Below, piece by piece: positions 44,646 through 54,600 of a DNA stretch of 64,000 nucleotides. This DNA comes from Mucilaginibacter jinjuensis. GTDB taxonomy: Bacteria; Bacteroidota; Bacteroidia; Sphingobacteriales; Sphingobacteriaceae. Where the stretch lies: assembly GCF_028596025.1 (NCBI RefSeq), contig NZ_CP117167.1, positions 3,100,001 through 3,164,000 of the forward strand, in the 5' to 3' direction. The translations under genes were made by a program, and so were the position numbers. The notes below the pieces were generated by a model that saw only the letters and a list, made by a program, of their open reading frames with translations, was not told the DNA's origin and made no database searches. How positions within the stretch are numbered: position 1 is the stretch's first letter; each line of letters begins with the position of its first letter.

Positions 44646-47600
44646 TTATGATGCCGAAGAGATAATAGCCGAAGGAGATTGGCCATACATTTTTTTAAAC
44701 TCCTGGCTAAAATATTTGCGGTCGTTAAAGCCAACTAATGCCGAGATCTCGCTAACGCTCAGTTTTTGCTGATGTAATAAATCGTTAGCTCGTTTCAAGC
44801 GCATGGATTTGATAAAATCGGCGGGAGAGAGGTTGGTTAATGCACAGATCTTTTTATAAAGCACAGACTTGCTCATGCCGATCTCGGCGCCTAAGGCAAC
44901 TACACCAAATTCGGGATTTTCCATATTGGTTTCGATGATGTCCATCAGTTTCTGGATAAAATGTTCATCGGGGTTATTGAGTAATACCTGTCTTGGGTGT
45001 AAAACCAATTGCTGGCTAAATTTCTTCCGCATCAGTTCGCGGGAGGCCAGCAGGTTGTTGATGTGTAATTCAAGCAAACGGGTGCTGAATGGTTTGGTTA
45101 GGTAAACATCAGCGCCGGTTTGCAGGCCGTTTACCTGATGTATGTGCGTGGCCAGTGCGGTTAGCAGAATTACCGGAATGTGGCTCGTGCGCTCGTCCAA
45201 TTTAATTTTTCTGCAAAGTTCCAGCCCGTCCATTACCGGCATCATTACATCGCTGATAATAAGGTCAGGGATGTGGTTAATGGCATAATTAAAAGCCTGT
45301 GCGCCATCTTCAAATGCGGAGATCTGATAGCCCGGCAGCGATTCGGTTAAGAACCTGCGGATTTCGGCATTATCTTCGGCCAGTACTATAGAAGCAGCTT
45401 GTGTGTTTGTTTTTATTGGGGACGGCGTGTTCAATATATCAATTTCCGCTTCGCGCCTGAATGAGGCCACATTATCGGCTCCCGATCCATCCCCGATTAA
45501 ATGAACATTATTTGAAGGCGTAAAATTAAGCGGCAGTTTTACTGTAAATACCGTAGATCCTTTTTGCCCTGAATGTTGTGGCGTACTTTTAAAGGAAACA
45601 CTGCCACCATGTAGTTCAACAATACTTTTAGAAAGCGCAAGCCCGATGCCCGTACCCATGTTCGATTTTCCATCACGTACCTGGTAAAAATTGGTAAATA
45701 GCTTAGCCTGGTGTTCTACAGGCACACCTTTACCGTTATCGGCAATGCTAATGGCAAAGCCATCAATAGATTGAGATAGGGTAACCGTAATATGTCCATG
45801 ATCCGGCGTAAACTTAAAGGCGTTGGATAAAAGATTAAAAAATACCTTTTCCAACTGGTCGTGATCGATGTATAAACTGGTGTCTGTTGCTTCGGCTATA
45901 AAATCATATTGGATGTGGCGGCTCTCGGCCTGCGACATAAAGGAAAGATAAATCTCCTTCACAAATGATGTAATAGCAAGCGGCTGTACATATAAAACCA
46001 TGTTGCCGGTATCGGCCTTTCTAAAATCCATCAGTTCGCCAATTAGCCGCAGCAGCCTTTCCGCATTGTTTTTAATTTGCAGTACCTGCCTGTTAACCTG
46101 CAGGTTTTCCATGGTGGAATTGTATAGGTTCTCTACCGGACCAAGAATAAGCGTTAGCGGCGTACGGATCTCGTGCGAAATATTGGTGAAGAAATCGAGC
46201 TTCATTTTGTAAAACTCTTCCTGGCGCTGGTTTTGCAGGTGTTCGTTATACAAATCGCGCTCCAGCCTGGCACGGATCTGGAAGAACTCAACAATTTTAT
46301 AGAACAGGAATGCAGCGCTAAAAATATAAATAAGGTAAGCCCACCATGTTTCCCAAAGTGGGGGAGTAATTACAATTTCGAGCGTACGGCCTTTGTTATT
46401 CCAGTAACCATCGTTATTAGAGGCTTTAACTGTAAATGTATAATGGCCCGGCGATAAGTTGGTGAAACTAACCTCTTTCTGGTTCCCGTTTAATAACCAT
46501 TCTTCATTGTTTTTAAGCCCCGCCATTTTGTAGGCATAAACATTTTTATCAGGGTTGATGAAATTGAGGGCCGAAAATTTAATGGTTAAGTTGTTTTGAT
46601 CGTAGGCGAGTTTAACCTTCGGGCTTTCATTAACCGGCAATACCAACACTTCATTTTTACCGAAAGGCACGGCCTTGTTATTTATATCAAACCCGGTCAG
46701 TAAAATATCAGGTGCGAATTTGTTTTTGATGATCCTGTCGGGAAAAAATGTGGTAATGCCGTTCATGCCACCAAACAAGATCTCGCCCTCGGGCGTGCGA
46801 TAGGCCGAGTTAACCAGGAATTGGTTGCTTTGCAGCCCATTTGCTGCATTGTATTTGGCAATGTGGTAATTACCCTTTGCAAGTGGAAACGCGGCATTGC
46901 CAAATGTTAGTTTAGAAATGCCATTATTAGTGCTCACCCAAAGCGCGCCGGAGTTATCGCCGATAATGGAGGCTATTACATCATCCGTTAGCCCATCTGT
47001 AACACGTACCGGGTACATGCGGGCGCTCTTTTCGTCAAGATAATTTAACCCGCCGCCATCGGTGCCAATCCATAAACGGTTGTGCTTATCAATAAATAAG
47101 GATAGCACATTGTTGTTGCCAAGCCCGCTATTTTTTCGCCTGTACGATTTAAAGGTGTGGGTACGCCTGTCGTATCTGTTCAAGCCATTCTGCGTGCCTA
47201 TCCATAAGGCATCGCCCTGGCTCGCAAGGCAGTTGATGTAGTTATCATCCAAGCCTTCAGTGCCACCTGCATTAGCGGTTAGCTTTACAGATTCTGTTCC
47301 GTTATAATTAACAAGTTTAAGCCCCGCTCCGTTAGTGCCTACCCAAATGCCTTCTTTGGCAGCAAGCAGCGCATTAATGAGTTTAGTGCCGGTTTTATTA
47401 TTGATGGTTTCGAGCTTAATATGGCTGAATGTACCCGTGCTGCGATTAAATTTAAAAAGCCCTTCTAAAGTGCCAGCCCACAAATTATTCAGTGAATCAA
47501 TCAATACCGATTTTACTTCATCGCTGGCCTCACGCTCCTTCGTGTCCGAAACCGTAAAATACTTTGCGGTATTGTTTTTACGGTTAATATAATTTAAACC

Positions 47601-48758
47601 ACCGCCGAATGAGCCTACCCAAATGCCGCCATCCTTATCGCCGGTAATAACCTCGGCCAGAGGTTTACTGAGGCCGATATTGTTGCCCACCTTTTCGCCA
47701 ATATTGGTGAAATTTGAATTGCCCGGATAGTAAATATTAAGTCCGCCTGAGTAAGTGCCTATCCATACATTGCCGGTATGGTCTTCCATTAAACTCCAAA
47801 CAGAGCCATCGCTTAACGTGCGCGAATCGGCAGGGTTGTGGTTATAATTGGTAAAGTTTTTGGTATCGGGGTTAAAGATCGACAGTCCGTTACGCGTACC
47901 GATCATCACCTCATTGCCCTTTATCAGTATATCGTTAACCAGGTTAGAGGGGAGGCTTGCCGGGTCATTAACCTTGTTAACATCGTTTACGCATGTGTTT
48001 TGTGTGGGGTTGTAAATAAATAACCCGCTGTTTTCTGTGCCGAACCAAAGGTTGTTGTTATTATCCTGCTTAATTACAATGATTTTTGCCGAAGCGAGGG
48101 TTTTATTTTCGCTAACAACAGCGGGCAGGGGTATAATACTGCCGGTTTGTGGGTTAAACCGTTTTAAACCTGTGCTTATACCGGCCCAAATGGTTTCCCG
48201 CTTATCTTCGGCCAGGGCGTATACAATCCCCTGGTAAAGTTCGGGTTGCTGGTTTTTCCAGGCCTCTACAGTTTTTAATGATTTGGCATCGGCTGATACA
48301 AACTTGACACCTTTAAACGTGGCTACCCATAATTTATTAAAGTTATCCTGTTGTATGGCAGTAATAAAGTTACCTCCACCCTTAGCAGTCGACAGGCCCA
48401 CGTGCTGAAAGGTTTCGGTGTTTTTATTGTAACGATTAAGGCCGCCACCGGTGCCTATCCATAATATGCCTGCGCGATCTTCATATAGCTTATTAATTCG
48501 ATTATGGCTGATAGCCGTAGGAATGGCATCATTAGGGCGGAAGTTTCTGAATGTAGTACCATCATAACGCGATAATCCGCTCCAGCTACCAATCCAGATA
48601 TACCCGCTTTTATCCTGCAGCATGGTAGCAACAGGGCTTTGAATCAAGCCATCACGATAGCTGATATGCCTGAACCTGATAGCCGGCTGTTGGCCATGTA
48701 GCTCGCCGGCAAGCCAGACGGTAACCATCACGAAAATAAATACGAACCTTGATCTCAT
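44646..48758 (-). CDS. Hybrid two-component system sensor/regulator (HTCS)
   Basis: The 1370-aa protein has a signal peptide, two seven-bladed periplasmic propellers built from repeats such as GYIWIGSWSGLSRYD, IGTGGGLNRYN and LWIGTDGGGLNY (~30-680), a Y_Y_Y domain (~690-780), a membrane helix (WWAYLIYIFSAAFLFYKIV), a kinase core with phospho-His862 in NISHEIRTPL, an ATPase domain (GTGIGLALSK), a receiver with Asp1170 in LIISDVMMPVMDG, and a C-terminal AraC HTH (VSEISALVGFNDRKYFSQEF). One protein thus senses an oligosaccharide and activates transcription. The 272-bp gap to susC is its likely target promoter. Confidence 0.95.
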   Translation of the reverse strand: MRSRFVFIFVMVTVWLAGELHGQQPAIRFRHISYRDGLIQSPVATMLQDKSGYIWIGSWSGLSRYDGTTFRNFRPNDAIPTAISHNRINKLYEDRAGILWIGTGGGLNRYNKNTETFQHVGLSTAKGGGNFITAIQQDNFNKLWVATFKGVKFVSADAKSLKTVEAWKNQQPELYQGIVYALAEDKRETIWAGISTGLKRFNPQTGSIIPLPAVVSENKTLASAKIIVIKQDNNNNLWFGTENSGLFIYNPTQNTCVNDVNKVNDPASLPSNLVNDILIKGNEVMIGTRNGLSIFNPDTKNFTNYNHNPADSRTLSDGSVWSLMEDHTGNVWIGTYSGGLNIYYPGNSNFTNIGEKVGNNIGLSKPLAEVITGDKDGGIWVGSFGGGLNYINRKNNTAKYFTVSDTKEREASDEVKSVLIDSLNNLWAGTLEGLFKFNRSTGTFSHIKLETINNKTGTKLINALLAAKEGIWVGTNGAGLKLVNYNGTESVKLTANAGGTEGLDDNYINCLASQGDALWIGTQNGLNRYDRRTHTFKSYRRKNSGLGNNNVLSLFIDKHNRLWIGTDGGGLNYLDEKSARMYPVRVTDGLTDDVIASIIGDNSGALWVSTNNGISKLTFGNAAFPLAKGNYHIAKYNAANGLQSNQFLVNSAYRTPEGEILFGGMNGITTFFPDRIIKNKFAPDILLTGFDINNKAVPFGKNEVLVLPVNESPKVKLAYDQNNLTIKFSALNFINPDKNVYAYKMAGLKNNEEWLLNGNQKEVSFTNLSPGHYTFTVKASNNDGYWNNKGRTLEIVITPPLWETWWAYLIYIFSAAFLFYKIVEFFQIRARLERDLYNEHLQNQRQEEFYKMKLDFFTNISHEIRTPLTLILGPVENLYNSTMENLQVNRQVLQIKNNAERLLRLIGELMDFRKADTGNMVLYVQPLAITSFVKEIYLSFMSQAESRHIQYDFIAEATDTSLYIDHDQLEKVFFNLLSNAFKFTPDHGHITVTLSQSIDGFAISIADNGKGVPVEHQAKLFTNFYQVRDGKSNMGTGIGLALSKSIVELHGGSVSFKSTPQHSGQKGSTVFTVKLPLNFTPSNNVHLIGDGSGADNVASFRREAEIDILNTPSPIKTNTQAASIVLAEDNAEIRRFLTESLPGYQISAFEDGAQAFNYAINHIPDLIISDVMMPVMDGLELCRKIKLDERTSHIPVILLTALATHIHQVNGLQTGADVYLTKPFSTRLLELHINNLLASRELMRKKFSQQLVLHPRQVLLNNPDEHFIQKLMDIIETNMENPEFGVVALGAEIGMSKSVLYKKICALTNLSPADFIKSMRLKRANDLLHQQKLSVSEISALVGFNDRKYFSQEFKKMYGQSPSAIISSAS

Positions 48759-48873
48759 TGCGGTACAGACCCAGCAACCCTGTTTATAAATGGATTATTC
48801 GTTCAAATTTATAATATTAATTGAATGGTTAAAACATTATAGTTCCTATAGATCAGTTACCTTAAAATCTTGA

Positions 48874-48915
48874 TTTATAAAAAAAGGCCGTCGATCGACA
48901 GCCTTTTTTTATAAA
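48874..48915. terminator. Bidirectional intrinsic terminator
   Basis: A 15-bp stem (TTTATAAAAAAAGGC / GCCTTTTTTTATAAA) with a loop containing the palindrome GTCGATCGAC lies just beyond the stop of the minus-strand DksA-like gene. Read on the minus strand, a poly-T arm ends the hairpin. Confidence 0.8.
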
Positions 48916-48941
48916 TGAGTTTGAGTGTCCCCTCAAAATAT

Positions 48942-49325
48942 TTAAGCCTGTTTAAGCTTTGCTTCCATAGTTTGTGTGGTATGTGGCACTGCACGCAGTC
49001 GCTCTTTGGGTATTAGTTTCCCGGTAGAACGGCAAATGCCATAAGTTTTATTGTCAATGCGCATCAACGCGGCTTCAAGTTGCTCTATAAATTTTTTCTG
49101 GCGTGCGGCTAATTGATTAATCTGTTCCTTTTCAAACGTTGCCGATCCATCTTCGAGCGTTTTGCCGGCAATGGCAGCATCATCGCCATTTGAGTTGGAT
49201 GCGCTTAATGTGCCCGCTAAATCATATAGCTCTTCGCGGGCCATATTGATCTTACCTTGAATTAAATCCCTAAATTCATTTAGTTCAGTATCGGTGTACT
49301 TGGTTTTGGTTGTTTCCTGTTGCAT
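48942..49325 (-). CDS. TraR/DksA-like protein with degenerate zinc finger
   Basis: The 127-aa protein has a long helical hairpin (about 10-90; LNEFRDLIQGKINMAREELY to QINQLAARQKKFIEQLEAAL), followed by the DksA-type motif YGICRSTGKLIPKERLRAVP. Only one of the four usual zinc cysteines remains (Cys98): the second position is Thr101, and the distal CxxC is replaced by Thr-rich PHTTQTM. From memory, Bacteroidota versions commonly show this pattern. It probably enters the RNA polymerase secondary channel like DksA, but metal-independently. It is monocistronic. Confidence 0.85.
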   Translation of the reverse strand: MQQETTKTKYTDTELNEFRDLIQGKINMAREELYDLAGTLSASNSNGDDAAIAGKTLEDGSATFEKEQINQLAARQKKFIEQLEAALMRIDNKTYGICRSTGKLIPKERLRAVPHTTQTMEAKLKQA

Positions 49326-49529
49326 GATTCGCTCAACAAATATTTAGCTAAATAGTTGTCAAAAAGTAACAAAAAATATCGATAATTAAAGAGGGAGGTA
49401 ACTATTTGTATTGCTTAATTCAAATAAATCAAATCCGGCTATCTTTTTATCTTTTGCAACATCGGTATTACCTAATGTTCTGCTCGATCTGTATTTCGTT
49501 TATAAATCGTTATATTCGTGTTAACAAAT

Positions 49530-50105
49530 ATGTCTCTTACAAAGATTAGTGATGATGAACTGATTATCCTGCTGAAGGATAATAGCCACGCGGCATACGC
49601 GGAGCTTTATCAGCGTTATTATCGTTTGCTTTTTGTACATGCTTATAAGCGCCTTAAAGATGAGGAGCAAGCCAAAGATATTGTACAGGAGTTTTTTGTA
49701 TCCTTATGGGACAAGCGCGAAACCATCGCGATGCGATCAAGCCTCGCGGGGTATTTCTTTACGGCAATTAATAACCGCGTGGTCGATTATTTTCTGCACC
49801 AGGAGGTAGAAGAGAAGTATATCTCTTCATTTGCCGGATTTCTGGCTACCGAACAGGTTAAAACCGATCATCTGGTTAGAGAAAAGCAGCTACAGGCTTT
49901 TATTGAAAAAGAGATTGAGCAATTGCCGCCGAAAATGAAAGAGATTTTCCAGTTAAGCCGTAAAGAAAATCTTAGCCATAAGGAAATAGCCGAAAGATTG
50001 TCAATTTCTGAAAAAACTGTCGATCGGCAAGTGTCAAATGCTTTGTTTAGGCTCAAAACAAGGTTCGGTATATTCGTATTCCTGTTGTTTCTTATTAAAT
50101 TTTAA
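49530..50105 (+). CDS. ECF sigma factor (FecI-like, sigma-70 family)
   Basis: The 191-aa protein is read from the ATG of MSLTKISDDELI; a GTG four codons upstream is possible. Region 2 covers about 20-90 (AYAELYQRYYRLLFVHAYKR, EEQAKDIVQEFFVSLWDKR) and region 4 about 125-180 (LPPKMKEIFQLSRKENLSHK, then EIAERLSISEKTVDRQVSNA). It is the Bacteroidota class that pairs with FecR. It heads the locus and most likely activates the promoter of the SusC gene at 51601. An A/T-only hairpin follows the stop (50128-50161). Confidence 0.93.
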   Translation: MSLTKISDDELIILLKDNSHAAYAELYQRYYRLLFVHAYKRLKDEEQAKDIVQEFFVSLWDKRETIAMRSSLAGYFFTAINNRVVDYFLHQEVEEKYISSFAGFLATEQVKTDHLVREKQLQAFIEKEIEQLPPKMKEIFQLSRKENLSHKEIAERLSISEKTVDRQVSNALFRLKTRFGIFVFLLFLIKF

Positions 50106-50230
50106 GTATTTGTTCTGCTTTGCAGATAAAAACATAAAAATTTTAAACTTTTTTATGTTTTCATCTACATGTAAGGCCTGTAGTTCCTCGTCATAGCTTT
50201 AAATAATGTCAGAATTATTTATTTGATACT

Positions 50231-51364
50231 ATGCTATACGAGAAAGCTAAAGAACTACTAATAAAATACAAAGCAGGAAATTGTACCGATGCCGAAAAGG
50301 CACTGGTAGAAAAATGGCTGTTTCAATACCAAAATGAAGATCTTGATCTGTCTGATGAAAGGATCGAGACTATAGGGCAGGAGATATGGCTTAACCTGCC
50401 TAAGCCACAATTAAAAATTGTTAAGAAATCTTTATGGCTGCGTGTAGCCGCTGCAGCTACTGTGCTGTTGTTTTTATCGGTAGGTTTATATTTTATGTTT
50501 AATGGTGCCAGCTATGGCCCTCACGCTGTAGTATATAAAACTGATATTAAGCCCGGTGCCAACACAGCGATACTAACCCTGGCCAGCGGTAAAACTATTG
50601 AACTAACAGGTGCCAAAAATGGCGAACTGGCGAGCGATGGCAACGCTGTTATTAGTAAAGCTGCTAATGGAGAGGTTGTATATCATATAAAGGATACAAC
50701 GAATGAGAATCAATTGGCCTATAATACGATGGCTACGCCTCGCAGCGGGCAATATCATTTGGTACTGGCTGATGGTACTAATGTTTGGCTAAATGCCGAG
50801 TCGTCTATTAAATATCCTACAGTTTTTTCGGGTAATGAGCGCAAGGTAGAAATTACTGGTGAGGCTTATTTTGAAGTAGCCCATAACGCAGCCAAACCTT
50901 TCAGGGTGGTTACAAAAGGGCAGGTAGTAGAAGTTTTAGGCACCCATTTCAACGTAAATGCTTATACAGACGAACCTGTTATTAAAACTACCTTATTAGA
51001 AGGCAGCGTTAAGGTAACCCAAAACCAAAATACAGCTATGTTAATTCCGGGTCAGCAGGCACAGGTTAATGGTGGTGCCGGCAATGCCGCAATCAAAGTT
51101 ATTGAACATGCTGATACCGATGAGGCAACAGCCTGGAAAAACGGCTTGTTCCAATTCAACAAAGCAAGTATCGAATCTATTATGCGCCAGGCAGCGCGCT
51201 GGTATAATGTAGAGGTAAGTTATAGCGATAATAAAAAGCCGGTTAAAACCTTTACCGGTAATATCTCCAGAAACAGCAACCTGTCTCAGTTGCTCGAAAT
51301 ATTAAGTTATACCGGAAGCAGGTTTGAAATTGATGGCAAAAAGATAATTGTAAAAACAGAATAA
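50231..51364 (+). CDS. FecR-family anti-sigma / signal-relay protein
   Basis: The 377-aa inner-membrane protein has a cytoplasmic N-terminal ~75 residues (sigma-binding), one membrane helix (WLRVAAAATVLLFLSVGLYFM), and a periplasmic FecR domain (YHLVLADGTNVWLNAESSIK, VEITGEAYFEVAHNAAKPF, VEVLGTHFNVNAY). A DUF4974 domain sits at the C-terminus (FNKASIESIMRQAARWYNVE). It would hold the sigma factor until the STN domain of the partner SusC signals substrate transport. The following 236-bp leader to susC contains hairpins. Confidence 0.94.
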   Translation: MLYEKAKELLIKYKAGNCTDAEKALVEKWLFQYQNEDLDLSDERIETIGQEIWLNLPKPQLKIVKKSLWLRVAAAATVLLFLSVGLYFMFNGASYGPHAVVYKTDIKPGANTAILTLASGKTIELTGAKNGELASDGNAVISKAANGEVVYHIKDTTNENQLAYNTMATPRSGQYHLVLADGTNVWLNAESSIKYPTVFSGNERKVEITGEAYFEVAHNAAKPFRVVTKGQVVEVLGTHFNVNAYTDEPVIKTTLLEGSVKVTQNQNTAMLIPGQQAQVNGGAGNAAIKVIEHADTDEATAWKNGLFQFNKASIESIMRQAARWYNVEVSYSDNKKPVKTFTGNISRNSNLSQLLEILSYTGSRFEIDGKKIIVKTE

Positions 51365-51466
51365 ACTATTTAGTAACCCTAATGCTCACCCTTTAAACAT
51401 TGAAAAAAATGATAAGATATTTACGATCCCAACTCTAATCTCTTCTAAATAAGGAACTCATAAAAA

Positions 51467-51544
51467 AGCCGAAAAGTGGTGGAACACTTCCCGGCAAATA
51501 TTTGAGCCAACCCTATCCTGCCTTTGGTTTCAGCGTAAAGCAGG
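51467..51544 (+). promoter_or_regulatory. Two hairpins in the leader of the second susC gene
   Basis: Hairpin one pairs GCCG (51468-51471) with CGGC (51492-51495) and AAGTG (51474-51478) with CACTT (51485-51489). Hairpin two pairs CCTG-c-CTTT (51517-51525) with AAAGCAGG (51537-51544). Both lie in the 236-nt untranslated region between fecR and susC. They may be part of the 5' leader of the susC transcript, or the first may end fecR transcripts. The sigma-dependent promoter should lie in the same region but is not recognisable by consensus. Confidence 0.4.
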
Positions 51545-51600
51545 AGTTAAACTATTTGAATACAGATTAACAGACATTAACCCAAACATTTACAAAAGTA

Positions 51601-54600
51601 ATGAATTTTAACGCTATCTCTATAGCCATGCCCAAGGTATGGCTTCCCCCTAAAATATTGTTGGTTATGAAAATAACTACGTTGCTATTGATAATAGGTT
51701 TTACACAGGTAAGTGCAGCAGCGTTTAGTCAGCGTGTTACGCTTAGTGAGAAAAATGCTTCGCTCGAAAAAGTACTGAAGATCATTAAAAAGCAAAGCGG
51801 CTTTTTAATGTTTTATAATGATCAGGACCTGAAAAATGCAAATAAGGTAGATGCTGATTTCAAAAATGCCAGTGTTGAGGATGCCCTTAACAGTTGCTTT
51901 GCTAACCAGCCTTTAAACTATTCGATAATAGACAGAACTATTGTTGTACAGAAAAAGGATGCTTCTGTTTTTGATGCACTAAAAAGCACGCTTAATATTT
52001 CGGTAGGTATTAAGGGCAAGGTAACTAACGAAAAGGGGGAGCCTATGCCCGGCGTTACCGTACGTGTTACCAGGGGCGGTAAATACGTTAACAAAGCAGT
52101 ATCAACCACTAATGATGGTAGTTATTATGTAGATGCCGCTCAAAACGACGTGCTGATATTTAGTTACGTTGGTTACAAAAACAAAGAAGTTACGGTTTAC
52201 TCGCAAACACCAATTAATGTAAGCCTCGAACCCGAAGTTTCGGGCTTAGAGCAGGTGGTAGTGGTAGGGTATGGTACTACTAAAAGAAAGGACCTTACCG
52301 GTTCTGTTTCATCTATCGATCCAAAAGAAATCAGAGACGTACCCTTCGCCACATTAGATCAGGCTTTGAGCGGTAAAGCTTCTGGTGTACAAGTGGTACA
52401 GGGAGATGGTTCACCCGGTGGGGTTGCCAAGATCCGTATTCGTGGCGGTACTTCAATTTTGGGTGGTAATGATCCGCTTTATATTATTGATGGTGTACAA
52501 ATCACGGTTCAAAATAAATACGTTTCAAGCCCTGGTGATGTTGTCAACCCGCTTTCTGCAAACGATAGTAATGGTGGCGCCATCAGTGGTGCATTTGCCC
52601 GTGGCCTGAATAGTTTAGGTGGCCTAAACATCAATGATATTGAGAGCATCGACATTTTGAAAGATGCATCAGCTACTGCAATTTACGGTTCTAAAGCAGC
52701 CAATGGTGTTGTTATTATCACTACCAAGAAAGGTAAGTACGATCAAAAACCATCTATCGAGTTAAATTATTACGCAGGGGTTTCTACGCCGAAGAAAGAA
52801 AAGTTACTTGATGCTGATCAGTATAAAATGATTATGCACGAGGCCGCGCAGAATTTAAGCACAGAGCTAACCAACAATGGTAAACCAGCCAACTCAATAG
52901 CGACCAGTATATTAACTGACCCTAATTTTTTAGGTAACGCTAATACAGATTGGCTGGATCAGGTGTTGCGTAATAGCTTTAACCAAAATATTGATTTATC
53001 GGTACGTGGCGGCGGTCAGGCATCACGTTACTACACTTCCTTATCATACACTGATCAGGATGGTGTAGTTAGAGGTACTGATTTTAAGCGTATATCCGGT
53101 AAAGTAAACCTGGATAACATTATTACACCAAAACTGCGCATTGTTAATAATATCGATTACGGTTTTACTACTTCTGATGTTAACAACGGCGCATATACAC
53201 AGGCTTTACTTGCTCCGCCAACGTTTGCCCCTTATAATGCAGATGGTTCTATTAACACCTTTACTGGCGATCAATTGGGTAGTTATGCATCGAGCGGTGT
53301 GCAAAACCCTTTATCGTTACTTAAAAATAGTATTAACCAGGGTAAAATTGCTGCTGTATTAGGTTCTATGTCGTTGGAGTATGATATATTAAAAGACCTG
53401 AAGTTTAAAAGCATTGCGTCAATAAATTATCAGCAATACCATCAGCACGATTATACGCCAAGTACTGCACTGGTTAGGGGCGATGCAGGTTCTACTTCAT
53501 CGCAAAACGGTATAGCCTCGCAATCACAAACAGAATCTACCACGTTCTTATTCGAAAACACATTAAGCTACAATAAGCAGTTTGATGATAATAACCGTAT
53601 TGATGTTGTAGCCGGTACATCGTGGCAGCAAGATAAAAGCAATACCTTCCAGGCATCAGGCCAGGGCTTCCCGGATGATCAGGTGCTGACAGATCTATCA
53701 TCAGCGGCAGTAGTACTGCCACCGCAATCGTATTCATCACAAAACTCATTACTGAGCTTTTATGCACGTGCAAACTATGCTTTCAAAGACCGTTATTTAT
53801 TAACGTTCACAGGCCGTTCAGATGCTTCATCTAAATTCCCTGCGGCTAACCGTACAGCATTCTTTCCATCAGGTGGTGTGGCCTGGCGTTTATCGCAAGA
53901 AAGCTTCCTTAAAAAGGTGAGTTGGATCAATGACCTGAAAATACGCGCAAGTGCGGGTTATACCGGTACCCAGGACATTGGCGATCACCTGTTCCGTACG
54001 CTTTATACACCCGCCTCTTATGCCGGAACCAACGCTTTAGTGCCATCGCAATTGGGTAACAATACTATTAAATGGGAATCTACCTTGCAAAAAGATGCCG
54101 GTTTAGATTTTGCCTTATTTGATTCGCGTTTAAGTGGCGATATCGGTATTTACCAAAAAAACACTTCCGGTTTGTTATTTAACCAGGCTCTTGCGCCAAG
54201 TTCGGCTTATAGTAGTGTTATTGCCAATATTGCTGATATCAGAAATAGGGGTTTAGAAATTGAACTGCACGGCGACTTTATCCGCGGTAAAAGATTTAAC
54301 TGGAGCGGTGCTTTCAATATCTCATTTAACCGCAGCAAGGTTACCAACATCAACCAAAACTTCTCGGATCCTAACGAATCGGGTACTTATCTTGGCAATA
54401 CCATTATCAGCGAAGGGAAACCTCTTGGCTTGTTTTATGGCCAGCAGTTTACCGGTATCATCAATACACCTGCCCAGTTAGCGGCATACAAAAAGCAATA
54501 TTCGCTTTATCCTTTCATTACCCCGTACTTAAATATTGGCGACCCGATGTATAAAATGTCGCCTTACGGTTTTGTAAGCAGCAGCGAAATTATTGGTAAC

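Noticed and set aside
44377..44772. 131-codon plus-strand frame between susC and the HTCS gene
   Set aside because: It overlaps the 3' end of the HTCS coding sequence on the other strand and runs through the probable susC promoter; there is no domain or signal.
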